Below are positions 27,010 through 34,797 of a stretch of DNA of 39,215 nucleotides, piece by piece (positions within the stretch are counted from its first letter, which is position 1; each line of letters opens with the position of its first letter). Position numbers and translations under genes: made by a program. Below the pieces are notes generated by a model. That model did no database searches and was not told the origin of the DNA. It was given only the letters and a program-made list of their open reading frames with translations. Source of the stretch: an uncultured Clostridia bacterium (GTDB lineage Bacteria; Bacillota; Clostridia; Christensenellales; UBA1242); the NCBI GenBank assembly GCA_937914725.1, contig CALDMJ010000216.1, positions 1 to 39,215 on the forward strand, written 5' to 3'.

Positions 27010-27732
27010 ATGTTTGAAGAATTGATTCAAAACCCGCTTTTCATCATTAGTTTGATTGTTATCGTTGTCTTTCTTGTAGGGATGATTATTGCGGGTTCGG
27101 CACACCGAATATTTTATAAGATTAAGGACGACCTTATGGCGGTCGAAAGTTCGCTGAACGCTCAAGCCTATCAAGTTTTGGCTTTTGGCATTGACAAGTT
27201 CAAGCAGCGTACGCAACTTTTTCTTGCGGGCGACAAGGTTGAGGACTGCTACGATTACGTAAATGACCGCATAATTTTGAAGCCTGAAATTTTTTACGGT
27301 ACAAGCGTTGCGGCACTCGCAATTGCTTGCCACGAATTTGGACATTCGCAGCAGCGATACAACAACAGTATATTTTTTGCAATTTGCTACTTTTTGCAAA
27401 AATTAAATCGTTTCTTTTCTGGGCTTTTCCTACCACTCGTTCTGCTTGGCACAATTGTTTGGATTATTCCTTTTGAACTCAACATTATCGGCAAGGTTAT
27501 GATTTACGTTGGGCTAGGTGCACTTGCAATTACTATTTTGATGAAATTATTTTTAATTCCGCTCGAATTTGGTGCGTCGCGAAATGGTAAAAAGTTTTTA
27601 AAAAAACACGTCGGCATCAAGGGTAAGGAATTAAGACAAGTCAAACGTTTGTTGCGCGCTGCGGGCTTTACTTATATTGCTTCCCTATTTGAGGGGCCGT
27701 ACCTCGTTTTTAGGTATATCTTTGGAAAATAG
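27010..27732 (+). CDS. YugP-like membrane zinc metallopeptidase, divergent copy
   Basis: 240 residues; GGAGAA five bases before the ATG. One N-terminal membrane segment (10-30), then the zinc motif His108-Glu-Phe-Gly-His112 in ACHEFGHSQQ, then membrane segments at about 136-155 and 160-185. The family's late motif L-P-x-E-F-x-A-S appears as IPLEFGASRNG with Gly where Asp or Asn is usual; Glu, the likely third zinc ligand, is kept. This is the putative neutral zinc metallopeptidase family of Bacillus YugP, whose substrates are unknown. It lies 140 bases upstream of a canonical family member of the same length, so the pair looks like an old tandem duplication. The first copy diverges more, especially around the N-terminal domain (residues 30-95), where the usual ALSEDVY-like segment reads IILKPEIFYG. 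Confidence 0.8.
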   Translation: MFEELIQNPLFIISLIVIVVFLVGMIIAGSAHRIFYKIKDDLMAVESSLNAQAYQVLAFGIDKFKQRTQLFLAGDKVEDCYDYVNDRIILKPEIFYGTSVAALAIACHEFGHSQQRYNNSIFFAICYFLQKLNRFFSGLFLPLVLLGTIVWIIPFELNIIGKVMIYVGLGALAITILMKLFLIPLEFGASRNGKKFLKKHVGIKGKELRQVKRLLRAAGFTYIASLFEGPYLVFRYIFGK

Positions 27733-27814
27733 TATTTTAAGATTTGCGTCAATATTTAACATTTCTATCAATTTTAAATAATTTTTTAAAAAACACTACA
27801 TTTTTCAAAAAATG

Positions 27815-27823
27815 TGCTATAAT
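27815..27823 (+). promoter_or_regulatory. Extended -10 promoter of the second YugP-like gene
   Basis: TG-C-TATAAT (27815-27823) is an extended -10 element, with only ACTACA at 27795-27800 as a weak -35. Transcription would start about 45 bases before the ATG at 27873. It permits expression independent of the first copy. Confidence 0.55.
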
Positions 27824-27872
27824 ATGGCATCATAAATATATTATTATTTCATATAATAAACAAGGAGAGTTT

Positions 27873-28595
27873 ATGTCATTTATTTTATTATATTACGTTT
27901 TGGGCATTTTGATTATCCCTGGCATTTTGCTCGGCATTTATGCTCAGGTAAAGGTTTCTAGAACGTATAAAACTTATAGTCAAGTTCAAAGTGAAAAAGG
28001 CGTCACTGCTGCAGAGCTTGCACGTGCTGTGCTTGATAGTGCTGGTTTGCAAGAAATTGAATTGCGTAAAGAAAAGGGCTTTTTGACTGACCACTATCAT
28101 CCAACACAAAAGTATATTGCACTTTCGGAAGATGTGTACGACTCCGCATCGGTCGCCGCACTCGGTGTTGCTATGCACGAAGTTGGACACGCTATTCAAA
28201 AGAAAGAACACTATTTCTTTCTTGGATTTAGACAAGTCCTTGTGCCAATCACAAACCTTGCGAGCCGCCTTTTGTGGCCGATGGTAATCATTGGGCTGCT
28301 TCTCGGAGTATTTTTGACAGCAAACGCTATGGTGGGGCTGATTGTGCTCGGCGTTGGCGTTGGTTTCTATGCCCTTACACTGCTTTTAAACCTTGTGACA
28401 CTACCAGTTGAATTTGACGCGTCAAAGCGCGCATTGAGGTTGCTGGAAGATGGAGGGTTCTTGAATGATGCAGAACTTGACGGAGCGCGCCAAGTTTTGA
28501 AAGCCGCTGCACTCACTTACGTTGCTGCATTTGTTGTTTCGCTGCTCGAAATTTTGCGTTTTGTCCTATACATTTTCTTGTCGCGCGACAACTAA
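27873..28595 (+). CDS. yugP: YugP-family membrane zinc metallopeptidase
   Basis: 240 residues. The ATG at 27873 has AAGGAGAG five bases upstream; an in-frame ATG at 27744 has no such site and lies before the promoter. N-terminal membrane segment (4-24), then the family's V-x-x-TYKTYSQV segment, then KYIALSEDVYDSASVAALGVAMHEVGHAIQ-type core with the zinc site His102-Glu-Val-Gly-His106. Two or more membrane segments follow (about 130-190). The conserved LPVEFDASKRAL comes next, holding the likely third zinc ligand Glu. A last hydrophobic helix ends the protein. All family hallmarks are present, so this is the canonical copy of the tandem pair. The family is thought to act on membrane or envelope proteins but has no established substrate. 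Confidence 0.9.
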   Translation: MSFILLYYVLGILIIPGILLGIYAQVKVSRTYKTYSQVQSEKGVTAAELARAVLDSAGLQEIELRKEKGFLTDHYHPTQKYIALSEDVYDSASVAALGVAMHEVGHAIQKKEHYFFLGFRQVLVPITNLASRLLWPMVIIGLLLGVFLTANAMVGLIVLGVGVGFYALTLLLNLVTLPVEFDASKRALRLLEDGGFLNDAELDGARQVLKAAALTYVAAFVVSLLEILRFVLYIFLSRDN

Positions 28596-28684
28596 AACTT
28601 CGATAGAAAAAAATCTATAGTAAATGAAATTATACAATTGCAAAAATTAAGAAAAATAAAAATTTAAAAACATAAATATAATAC

Positions 28685-28720
28685 AAAAAAATCGCCTGAT
28701 ATGCTTTGCGCGATTTTTTT
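28685..28720. terminator. Bidirectional terminator after the YugP pair
   Basis: AAAAAAATCGC (28685-28695) and GCGATTTTTTT (28710-28720) pair over 11 bases around a 14-base loop. It serves the plus-strand peptidase genes and the minus-strand gene ending at 28844. Confidence 0.75.
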
Positions 28721-28843
28721 TGTTTTTATGTTAACATTCAAGGTTTTACTGAAAATTCTATTTGCTTCGCTTGTCGTAATCCTTGTTCATTTTGTATCAA
28801 TTGAATTAAAAAATAGGTGCAAAAACTTGCCCTACTTTAGATA

Positions 28844-29272
28844 TTATTTTTCTATGAGCGAACTTACAATTTCAAGCAATTCGTTGGTAGGCTCAAAACG
28901 GTGCAAATGATAGCAGCGCCCTTCGTATATGCCGTCGTGATGACGCGTCAAAGTATACCCATATTGGCTTGGCACAAGTTTTAAGACGAGTGCGTCAAAC
29001 GGCATTTCATTGTGGGTGCGCGTTTCGTCAAATAAAAACTCAATATGCAAACCGCTTTTCATATCTTCGGCACTTTCTTTAGGCAAGGCAACAAAGTATG
29101 CGGGCATTTCATAGCCATTTTTGCAGTCGATTTGCCACTGCTTGATTATCTCTTCAAACTCTTTTGTTCCCTTTTTGATTTCTTTAATGTTGCCGTCGTG
29201 GTAAATTCTTATACCACTACAGTCATCAAAAATTGCGTCGATTTGGTCATATAAATAATTTTGTATTGCCAT
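28844..29272 (-). CDS. Hypothetical cytoplasmic protein, 142 residues
   Basis: The ATG at 29272 follows GGAGAA, seven bases away. No signal peptide or membrane segment. The sequence is mixed alpha/beta, with a regularly spaced set of acidic helices (KEFEEIIKQWQIDCKNGYE) and strands (GLHIEFLFDE, ALVLKLVP). It ends in a helix, NELLEIVSSLIEK. His and Tyr cluster near residues 110-130 (TRHHDGIYEGRCYHLHRFEP). No family was recognised. It stands alone between terminators and the U32 gene. Confidence 0.7.
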   Translation of the reverse strand: MAIQNYLYDQIDAIFDDCSGIRIYHDGNIKEIKKGTKEFEEIIKQWQIDCKNGYEMPAYFVALPKESAEDMKSGLHIEFLFDETRTHNEMPFDALVLKLVPSQYGYTLTRHHDGIYEGRCYHLHRFEPTNELLEIVSSLIEK

Positions 29273-29343
29273 ACTATATTCTCCAAAAGTTTATTCTTTA
29301 TCATTTTCAATACTTTCTAACATTTTTTATGTAAATTTATAAA

Positions 29344-29371
29344 ATTATAATGCCATTATCAACAGTGTCGG
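29344..29371 (-). promoter_or_regulatory. Possible promoter of the 142-residue hypothetical gene
   Basis: On the minus strand TATAAT (29349-29344) has CCGACA (29371-29366) 16 bases upstream. The leader would be about 65 bases. The -35 box matches the consensus at four of six positions. Confidence 0.35.
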
Positions 29372-29412
29372 TAATGTTGCTACACAATCAATAAATCAGT
29401 AGCTATTTTTCT

Positions 29413-31641
29413 TTAGCGCAAGTCGATAACATCACAGCCGCTTTCTTCCCCAATTTTTTCATTGAAAACAAGTTCAAAATAGCAGGAACTACATTGCGTG
29501 CGGCGTATGTAGTATGAGTTGTTGTCTTCCGCTTGATAGTACAATCCGTCGTGAAAATCACAGTCTTTGCAAGAGTCGTAGTCATAGACCGTTTTATATG
29601 GGCAGTGGCAAAATGTCATAAGTGTTGGCTTGCCAACGTAGTTGTGCCCGATAGGCAGTTCGCTATTGAGGTCACTTTCAATTGATTTAATAAATGCTTC
29701 CGCGCCTCTATCAAACAAAACTTGTGCGGTCATTAGATTTGTCACGTTCATTTGATAGCCAATTAAAGTTTTGAAGCCAAGCTTTGTAAAACACAATGCG
29801 TATAGATTATTTGCGACGATGCCGATGTTTTCTTGTCCAATTTCAGTCAAAACACTCTTAATTCTTTGAATGTCGTAAGAGTTTGCGACATTTGGAAGAT
29901 AGAGGTAAATAAAACTATGCTCATTGTCGTTTGCGACTAACAAACACTCATTGATTTTTTCTAATTCGTATGCTTTTGGCGCAAAGATAATATTTGTTTG
30001 AGCGGGCGTGCCTGCGATTTGGCTAACGTCGTCGATAATGACGTATTCATTCTTATTCTTTTCACTGATTTTCGGCAACTTAACTGAATCGCGAACTAAT
30101 TTGCGAACAGGTTTTTCATTCGTTTTTACAATCTCTTTATATAGTAAATCAACACACATACGTCTTAGTTCATTCATTCTTGATGCTGGAATAAAGACCT
30201 CACCCAAATCGCAAGTGAGCGAACCCAATTCAAATGGCGTATCATTGAGCCTATCAATATTTTGCAGTACTTTTTCGCGCGTTAGTGCTTGATTGAGCGC
30301 TCTATCACATACGAACATTGACTCGCATTTTACTGAAATCTTGCCATATGTCAATGTTAGTTTTGCCGTTTCATCTGGATGCGCTTCAAAGTCCGCCTCA
30401 ATTTTCAACCGCTTTAAAATGCTTACAAGATAGTTTTCGTAGTTAAAATCTACCGTTTTGTACACAATATCGCCGACATTTGGACTTTTCTTTGTGTAGA
30501 CTCGGTATAACTTATCACTAATTTTTTCGACGCCGCCAACACCGATACTCAATTCATTCCCACTTTCATCGATAAACTTCAAGCCGTCGCCGTTATTGAT
30601 TCCTAGTTTTGTTTCAATTAGAATTGCAAATATGTCTTTAAAGCGCTCAACTTTCGCTACTTGTCCAATGCTCACGCCTCTGTGGTTTTGATATTCTTTA
30701 TTAATTATGTTTTGGTCACGGATGTCGTTTAAATATACGCCTTCATTAAATTCCCCACGATTGAAAATACGCTTCAAATTGTTTTCTTCAAACTTACAAA
30801 CATCTTCATTATAGTCGGAATCAATTGCATTGCGATATGATTGCACTGCTTGTGCGACGTATGCAGGTCGACGCATACGTCCTTCAATTTTAAATGAATC
30901 TACCCCGATATTTGCTAATTGCTTTAATTTGTTAATTAAACACAAGTCGCGAGGTGACAGCAAATACTTGTACTCCCCTTTTGTGCTTGCGCGATATTTT
31001 AATCTACAAGGCTGCAGACACGCGCCACGATTGCCACTTTTATTAAATTTTAGCGCACTAAAATAGCAATTGCCCGAAAATGAAACACACAATGCACCTT
31101 GGACAAAGTATTCCACTTCAAGATTTGTCCACGCTTTTATCAAACTAATATCATTGAGTGTCACTTCACGCGAAAGCACAATGCGCTTAAAACCCATTTC
31201 TTCAGCAATCAATGCTCCTTCGAGGTTGTGGATGCCCATTTGAGTGCTGGCGTGCAATTCGATATCGGGGATATGTTTTTTCAAAACACGAGCAAGTCCT
31301 AAATCTTGAATGATAAAAGCGTCGACGTGTTTTTGATAACTTTGGCGCACAAGGTCAAGTACTGCATCAAGTTCGCTGTCTTTTATCAATGTGTTGACGG
31401 TCAAGTACACCTTGACTCCAAACAAGTGACAAAAGTCCACGACATCTGACAAATTTTCAAGTGTGAAATTTTGCGCTTTGCTGCGCGCATTAAACGCTTG
31501 CAACCCAAAATAAACAGCGTTTGCTCCGCTATAAACTGCCACCTTGAGCGACTCCAAATCTCCCGCAGGTGCCAAAACCTCAGGCTTTTTGTCGATGATA
31601 TTCAAATCACTTTCGACATATTCATTTTCAAAATTATTCAT
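29413..31641 (-). CDS. U32-family protein with DUF3656-type C-terminal region (RlhA/YhbU-like)
   Basis: 742 residues. The N-terminal half is a TIM-barrel-like U32 domain starting KPEVLAPAGDLESLKVAVY. The family signature E-x-F-x-x-G-A-L-C-x4-G-x-C is visible as EYFVQGALCVSFSGNCYFS, and four cysteines (C185, C192, C208, C212) match the cluster seen in RlhA-type proteins. A SFKIEGRMRRPAYVA stretch follows. Residues about 300-500 match the region between the U32 domain and the C-terminal extension. The last 130 residues carry a cysteine-rich tail (FCHCPYKTVYDYDSCKDCDF and CSSCYF). Older annotations call the family collagenase-like peptidases; Escherichia coli RlhA instead hydroxylates 23S rRNA C2501, so an RNA-modifying role is more likely for this long form. 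No in-frame ATG lies between 31641 and the conserved core. The start lacks a ribosome binding site and seems leaderless. Confidence 0.9.
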   Translation of the reverse strand: MNNFENEYVESDLNIIDKKPEVLAPAGDLESLKVAVYSGANAVYFGLQAFNARSKAQNFTLENLSDVVDFCHLFGVKVYLTVNTLIKDSELDAVLDLVRQSYQKHVDAFIIQDLGLARVLKKHIPDIELHASTQMGIHNLEGALIAEEMGFKRIVLSREVTLNDISLIKAWTNLEVEYFVQGALCVSFSGNCYFSALKFNKSGNRGACLQPCRLKYRASTKGEYKYLLSPRDLCLINKLKQLANIGVDSFKIEGRMRRPAYVAQAVQSYRNAIDSDYNEDVCKFEENNLKRIFNRGEFNEGVYLNDIRDQNIINKEYQNHRGVSIGQVAKVERFKDIFAILIETKLGINNGDGLKFIDESGNELSIGVGGVEKISDKLYRVYTKKSPNVGDIVYKTVDFNYENYLVSILKRLKIEADFEAHPDETAKLTLTYGKISVKCESMFVCDRALNQALTREKVLQNIDRLNDTPFELGSLTCDLGEVFIPASRMNELRRMCVDLLYKEIVKTNEKPVRKLVRDSVKLPKISEKNKNEYVIIDDVSQIAGTPAQTNIIFAPKAYELEKINECLLVANDNEHSFIYLYLPNVANSYDIQRIKSVLTEIGQENIGIVANNLYALCFTKLGFKTLIGYQMNVTNLMTAQVLFDRGAEAFIKSIESDLNSELPIGHNYVGKPTLMTFCHCPYKTVYDYDSCKDCDFHDGLYYQAEDNNSYYIRRTQCSSCYFELVFNEKIGEESGCDVIDLR

Positions 31642-31647
31642 AGTCTA

Positions 31648-31676
31648 ATTATATCAAAAACCCTTGTACATTTCAA
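31648..31676 (-). promoter_or_regulatory. Promoter predicting a leaderless U32 transcript
   Basis: On the minus strand TTGAAA (31676-31671) and TATAAT (31653-31648) are exactly 17 bases apart. The ATG of the U32 gene begins at 31641, seven bases after the -10 box, where transcription itself should start. The -35 box lies inside the argS terminator stem region. Confidence 0.65.
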
Positions 31677-31684
31677 GGGTTTTT
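31656..31684. terminator. Terminator of the tex-serS-argS operon
   Basis: AAAAACCCTTG (31656-31666) and CAAGGGTTTTT (31674-31684) form an 11-bp stem with a 7-base loop, 40 bases after the argS stop. On the minus strand it is followed by a short U-run. The U32 promoter overlaps it. Confidence 0.8.
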
Positions 31685-31724
31685 ATGTTCTAAAATATAT
31701 AAAATTGTAGAAATTCTTTACGCC

Positions 31725-33461
31725 TTACATCTTCGCGGGTACTGATATTGCGAGAATATCAAGAAGTTCGGTATTTATACGCGAAACAAGTTCACAAACT
31801 TTCAAATATGCATTACGTTTTTCAGTGTCCTGCTCACTGATAATTTTTGTTGAAGAATAGAAATTGTTGAATGAATTCGAAAGCGTGAAAAGATAGTCAC
31901 AAATGAGGTTAATTGCTTTTTGCTCAAATGCCCTTTCAAGCACTGTCGGTACTTTTATGATGTTGAGCAATACATCCATATACGCTTTGTTGTCAATTTC
32001 CGCTAATTTGAGCGCTCTTAAATCGACGTCTGCTTTGCTGATGACTGAATTTGCGCGAACAGTCGTGTACAAAATATATGGCCCCGTTTTGCCCTCAAGC
32101 GCGCTAAATTTGTCAACGTCAAAAATAAAGTCAGTTTCCCTATTGTTTGAGAGGTCAGCAAATTTGAGTGTCGCAGTTGTGATTGCATCGCAAATTTGCT
32201 CATCCTCAGCACCATTTTCTTGCAATTTTTTATTGATTGATTCTTTGACATTGTCAATCAAAGTGAGGACACTCATTACACCTCCGTCGCGTGTTTTGAA
32301 CGGGCGGCCGTCCTTGCCGTTCATCGTGCCAAAGCCAAAGAACTTGAGTTGTACGTCGTCACCCACAAAGTGCGCTTTGCGCGCAGCTCTAAACAACTGC
32401 AAAAAGTGCAAGCTTTGGCGGTTGTCGACAACATACCAAATTTCACTTGGATTGAACCTTTGTTCACGCGACAAAATTGTTGCTAAATCAGTTGTCGAAT
32501 ACATTGCGGCCCCATCCGATTTCAGCACAATAAATGGCGGGACTTCAATTTTGTCATCGGGCTCTGCTACATCAATGACAATAGCGCCGTTGCTTTCGTG
32601 CGCGATGTTTTCGCTCGTCAATTTATTCACCATAGGTTTTATCATATTATTGACACTACTTTCGCCCTCATAGAGGTCAAACTTAACATTTAAATAGTCA
32701 AGCGCTTGCATAACTGGCTTTAGTGACTCACCGACAAACAATTCCCAAAGCGCATAGTATCCGCGTCTACCGTTTTGAAGTTCGTAAGTAGCTCTTCTGC
32801 ACTTATTTAAAAATTCTTCATTTTCTTTTGCTTTGATATTCGCGGTTGGATAGATTTCCTCTAAGTCCTTGCTTGTCACTGGCGAAATTGTTGGGTATTC
32901 TCCCTCATAGTTTTCATTAAAGAACACAAGTTCAGGCTGACGTTCTTGGATTTCAGCGATAATCATCCCCATTTGGCGCCCCCAATCGCCAAAGTGCACA
33001 TCCGCTATGACATTGTAGCCCATTTTGCGCGTCAATCTTTTGATTGCCTCGCCGATGTCGGAACTGCGCAAGTGCCCAACGTGCAATGTTTTGGCAACGT
33101 TTGCGCCACAATAGTCCATTACAATCGTCTTGTTTTTAGGTTCGCCAAGTGTTTTAATTTCATCAAATGTTTTCCCAACTTGCTTAATAATTGCAGCCTT
33201 TGTGAAATTAATGTTGACAAAGCCAACGCCTGCAATCGTCGCACTTTCAACTATATCCAGCATATTTAGCTTTTCACAAATCTTGCCCGCAAGTTCGCTA
33301 GGTGTGTAGCCAAATTTCTTTGCAAGCGACATTGCCCCGTTATATTGATATTGCCCAAGTTCTGGACGGCTGCCCTCAACGACTTTGACGTCACTTTCTA
33401 TGTTTAGTTTATTCAAAATCGCTTGTATTTCTTTTTCAATTGTTTTTATTAATTCTATCAT
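31725..33461 (-). CDS. argS: Arginine-tRNA ligase
   Basis: 578 residues, slightly longer than the usual 550-577. It charges tRNA-Arg in the cytoplasm. The N-terminal additional domain (Add-1) includes the GQYQYNGAMSLAKKFG stretch. The class I HIGH motif is His127-Val-Gly-His130 in ANVAKTLHVGHLRSSDIGEA. The KMSK counterpart is degenerate, as is normal for many ArgS: FKTRDGGVMSVLTLID. The DALR-type anticodon-binding domain follows, with GPYILYTTVRANSV near residue 450. Last gene of the tex-serS-argS unit: it starts 26 bases after the serS stop. The start codon is the ATG at 33461. Its immediate upstream has GGTAAAAA but no strong ribosome binding site, so translation may rely on coupling to serS. 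Confidence 0.97.
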   Translation of the reverse strand: MIELIKTIEKEIQAILNKLNIESDVKVVEGSRPELGQYQYNGAMSLAKKFGYTPSELAGKICEKLNMLDIVESATIAGVGFVNINFTKAAIIKQVGKTFDEIKTLGEPKNKTIVMDYCGANVAKTLHVGHLRSSDIGEAIKRLTRKMGYNVIADVHFGDWGRQMGMIIAEIQERQPELVFFNENYEGEYPTISPVTSKDLEEIYPTANIKAKENEEFLNKCRRATYELQNGRRGYYALWELFVGESLKPVMQALDYLNVKFDLYEGESSVNNMIKPMVNKLTSENIAHESNGAIVIDVAEPDDKIEVPPFIVLKSDGAAMYSTTDLATILSREQRFNPSEIWYVVDNRQSLHFLQLFRAARKAHFVGDDVQLKFFGFGTMNGKDGRPFKTRDGGVMSVLTLIDNVKESINKKLQENGAEDEQICDAITTATLKFADLSNNRETDFIFDVDKFSALEGKTGPYILYTTVRANSVISKADVDLRALKLAEIDNKAYMDVLLNIIKVPTVLERAFEQKAINLICDYLFTLSNSFNNFYSSTKIISEQDTEKRNAYLKVCELVSRINTELLDILAISVPAKM

Positions 33462-33487
33462 TTTTTACCTAGTTTGCGGCACTCACA

Positions 33488-34789
33488 CTAGACTAGTTGC
33501 CCATTGATGTCAATTTTTTCATAAGGCAGATATTTTTTCAACGCTTCAGGAATCAAGATGCTACCGTCTTCTTGTTGGTAGTTTTCCATAACCGCAATGA
33601 GGGTTCTGCCGACTGGCAGTCCTGAGCCATTGAGCGTGTGAATGAACTCGTTTTTCTTTGTTTCGCTATTTTTAAATTTGATATTTGCACGACGCGCTTG
33701 GAAGTCAAGGAAGTTTGAACAACTTGAAATCTCTCTATAGCGTTGTTGCCCTGGGAGCCAAACTTCAAGGTCGTTGCAGTAGCAAGCACTAAACCCAAGG
33801 TCCCCTGTGCAAAGCGCAACAACTCTGTAGTGTAGCCCAAGTTTATCCAAGATGCGTTTTGCGCACCCGACAAGATCCTTGAACTCATCCCACGATTGTT
33901 CTGGGGTTGTAAATCTAACCATTTCAACTTTGTCAAACTGGTGTTGGCGGAAAATGCCTTTGACGTCCTTGCCTGCGCTCCCCGCTTCGACTCTAAAGCA
34001 GTTTGACAAGCAACTATATCTAATAGGCAATTCTTCTTGCTTTAAAACTTCATTGTTAAATAGATTTGTTACGGGAACTTCCGCGGTAGGAATCATAAAC
34101 AATTCTTTACCATTTGAAACTGTCTTGAACATATCTTCTTCAAACTTGGGCAACTGCCCTGTTCCTTCCATAATGTTTCTACCGACAAGCACAGGAACGC
34201 TGACTGGCGTGTACCCATTTTCAAGCGCGCAATCGCAAAGGAAATTGCGGATTGCCATTTCAAGGCGCGCGCCTGCACCCTTTAATACTGAAAATCTTGC
34301 GCCCGAAAGTTTTGCCGCACGTTCCATATCAATGATACCCATTTTTTCGCCTAAAATGTGGTGTTCTACTGGTGTGAACGCAAATTCAGGTTTTTGCCCA
34401 CAGTATTCCAAAACTTCGTTTTCGTCCTCGTCTTTGCCGCGCGGAGTGAAGTCTGCTGGTATATTTGGCATACGCATCATATAGTTTTTGAGTTCGGTCT
34501 CAAGTGTGCTAAGTTCGGTCTCAAGTACTTTAACTTTGTCACTAACTTCAGTCATTTCGGCTTTAATTTTTTCAATTTCTTCAGCATTCTTTTCTTTTTC
34601 GCGCATTAATTGCCCAACTTTATCTGCACCTTTGTTGCGGATGCTTTGCAATTCTTGGCACTCACTGCGCACGTTGCTGATTCTTTCATTGAGTTTCAAA
34701 AAGTATTCCTTATCAAGGTCAAACTTTTTAAGTTTCAATTTTTCAGCATATTCGTCAATGTTTTCTAACATTTTTCTAAGTTCTAACAT
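33488..34789 (-). CDS. serS: Serine-tRNA ligase
   Basis: 433 residues, the usual length. It charges tRNA-Ser, and tRNA-Sec where present. The first 110 residues are the long antiparallel coiled-coil arm that grips the tRNA variable arm (many Lys/Glu/Leu heptads). Class II motifs follow: GTGQLPKFEEDMFK, then motif 2 FRVEAGSAGKDVKGIFRQHQF and motif 3 GSGLPVGRTLIAVMENYQ. The ATG at 34789 has AGGAG six bases upstream. That site overlaps the TAG stop of tex, which points to translational coupling. Middle gene of a three-gene operon. Confidence 0.98.
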   Translation of the reverse strand: MLELRKMLENIDEYAEKLKLKKFDLDKEYFLKLNERISNVRSECQELQSIRNKGADKVGQLMREKEKNAEEIEKIKAEMTEVSDKVKVLETELSTLETELKNYMMRMPNIPADFTPRGKDEDENEVLEYCGQKPEFAFTPVEHHILGEKMGIIDMERAAKLSGARFSVLKGAGARLEMAIRNFLCDCALENGYTPVSVPVLVGRNIMEGTGQLPKFEEDMFKTVSNGKELFMIPTAEVPVTNLFNNEVLKQEELPIRYSCLSNCFRVEAGSAGKDVKGIFRQHQFDKVEMVRFTTPEQSWDEFKDLVGCAKRILDKLGLHYRVVALCTGDLGFSACYCNDLEVWLPGQQRYREISSCSNFLDFQARRANIKFKNSETKKNEFIHTLNGSGLPVGRTLIAVMENYQQEDGSILIPEALKKYLPYEKIDINGQLV

Positions 34790-34797
34790 AATAACTC

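Noticed and set aside
27000..27399. N-terminal extension of the hypothetical protein to 495 residues
   Set aside because: The extended part overlaps the divergent YugP-like gene, has no ribosome binding site and reads as improbable protein; the ATG at 26916 has a good site.
27744..27872. Earlier start of the canonical YugP gene
   Set aside because: It lies upstream of the extended -10 promoter, lacks a ribosome binding site and adds residues foreign to the family.
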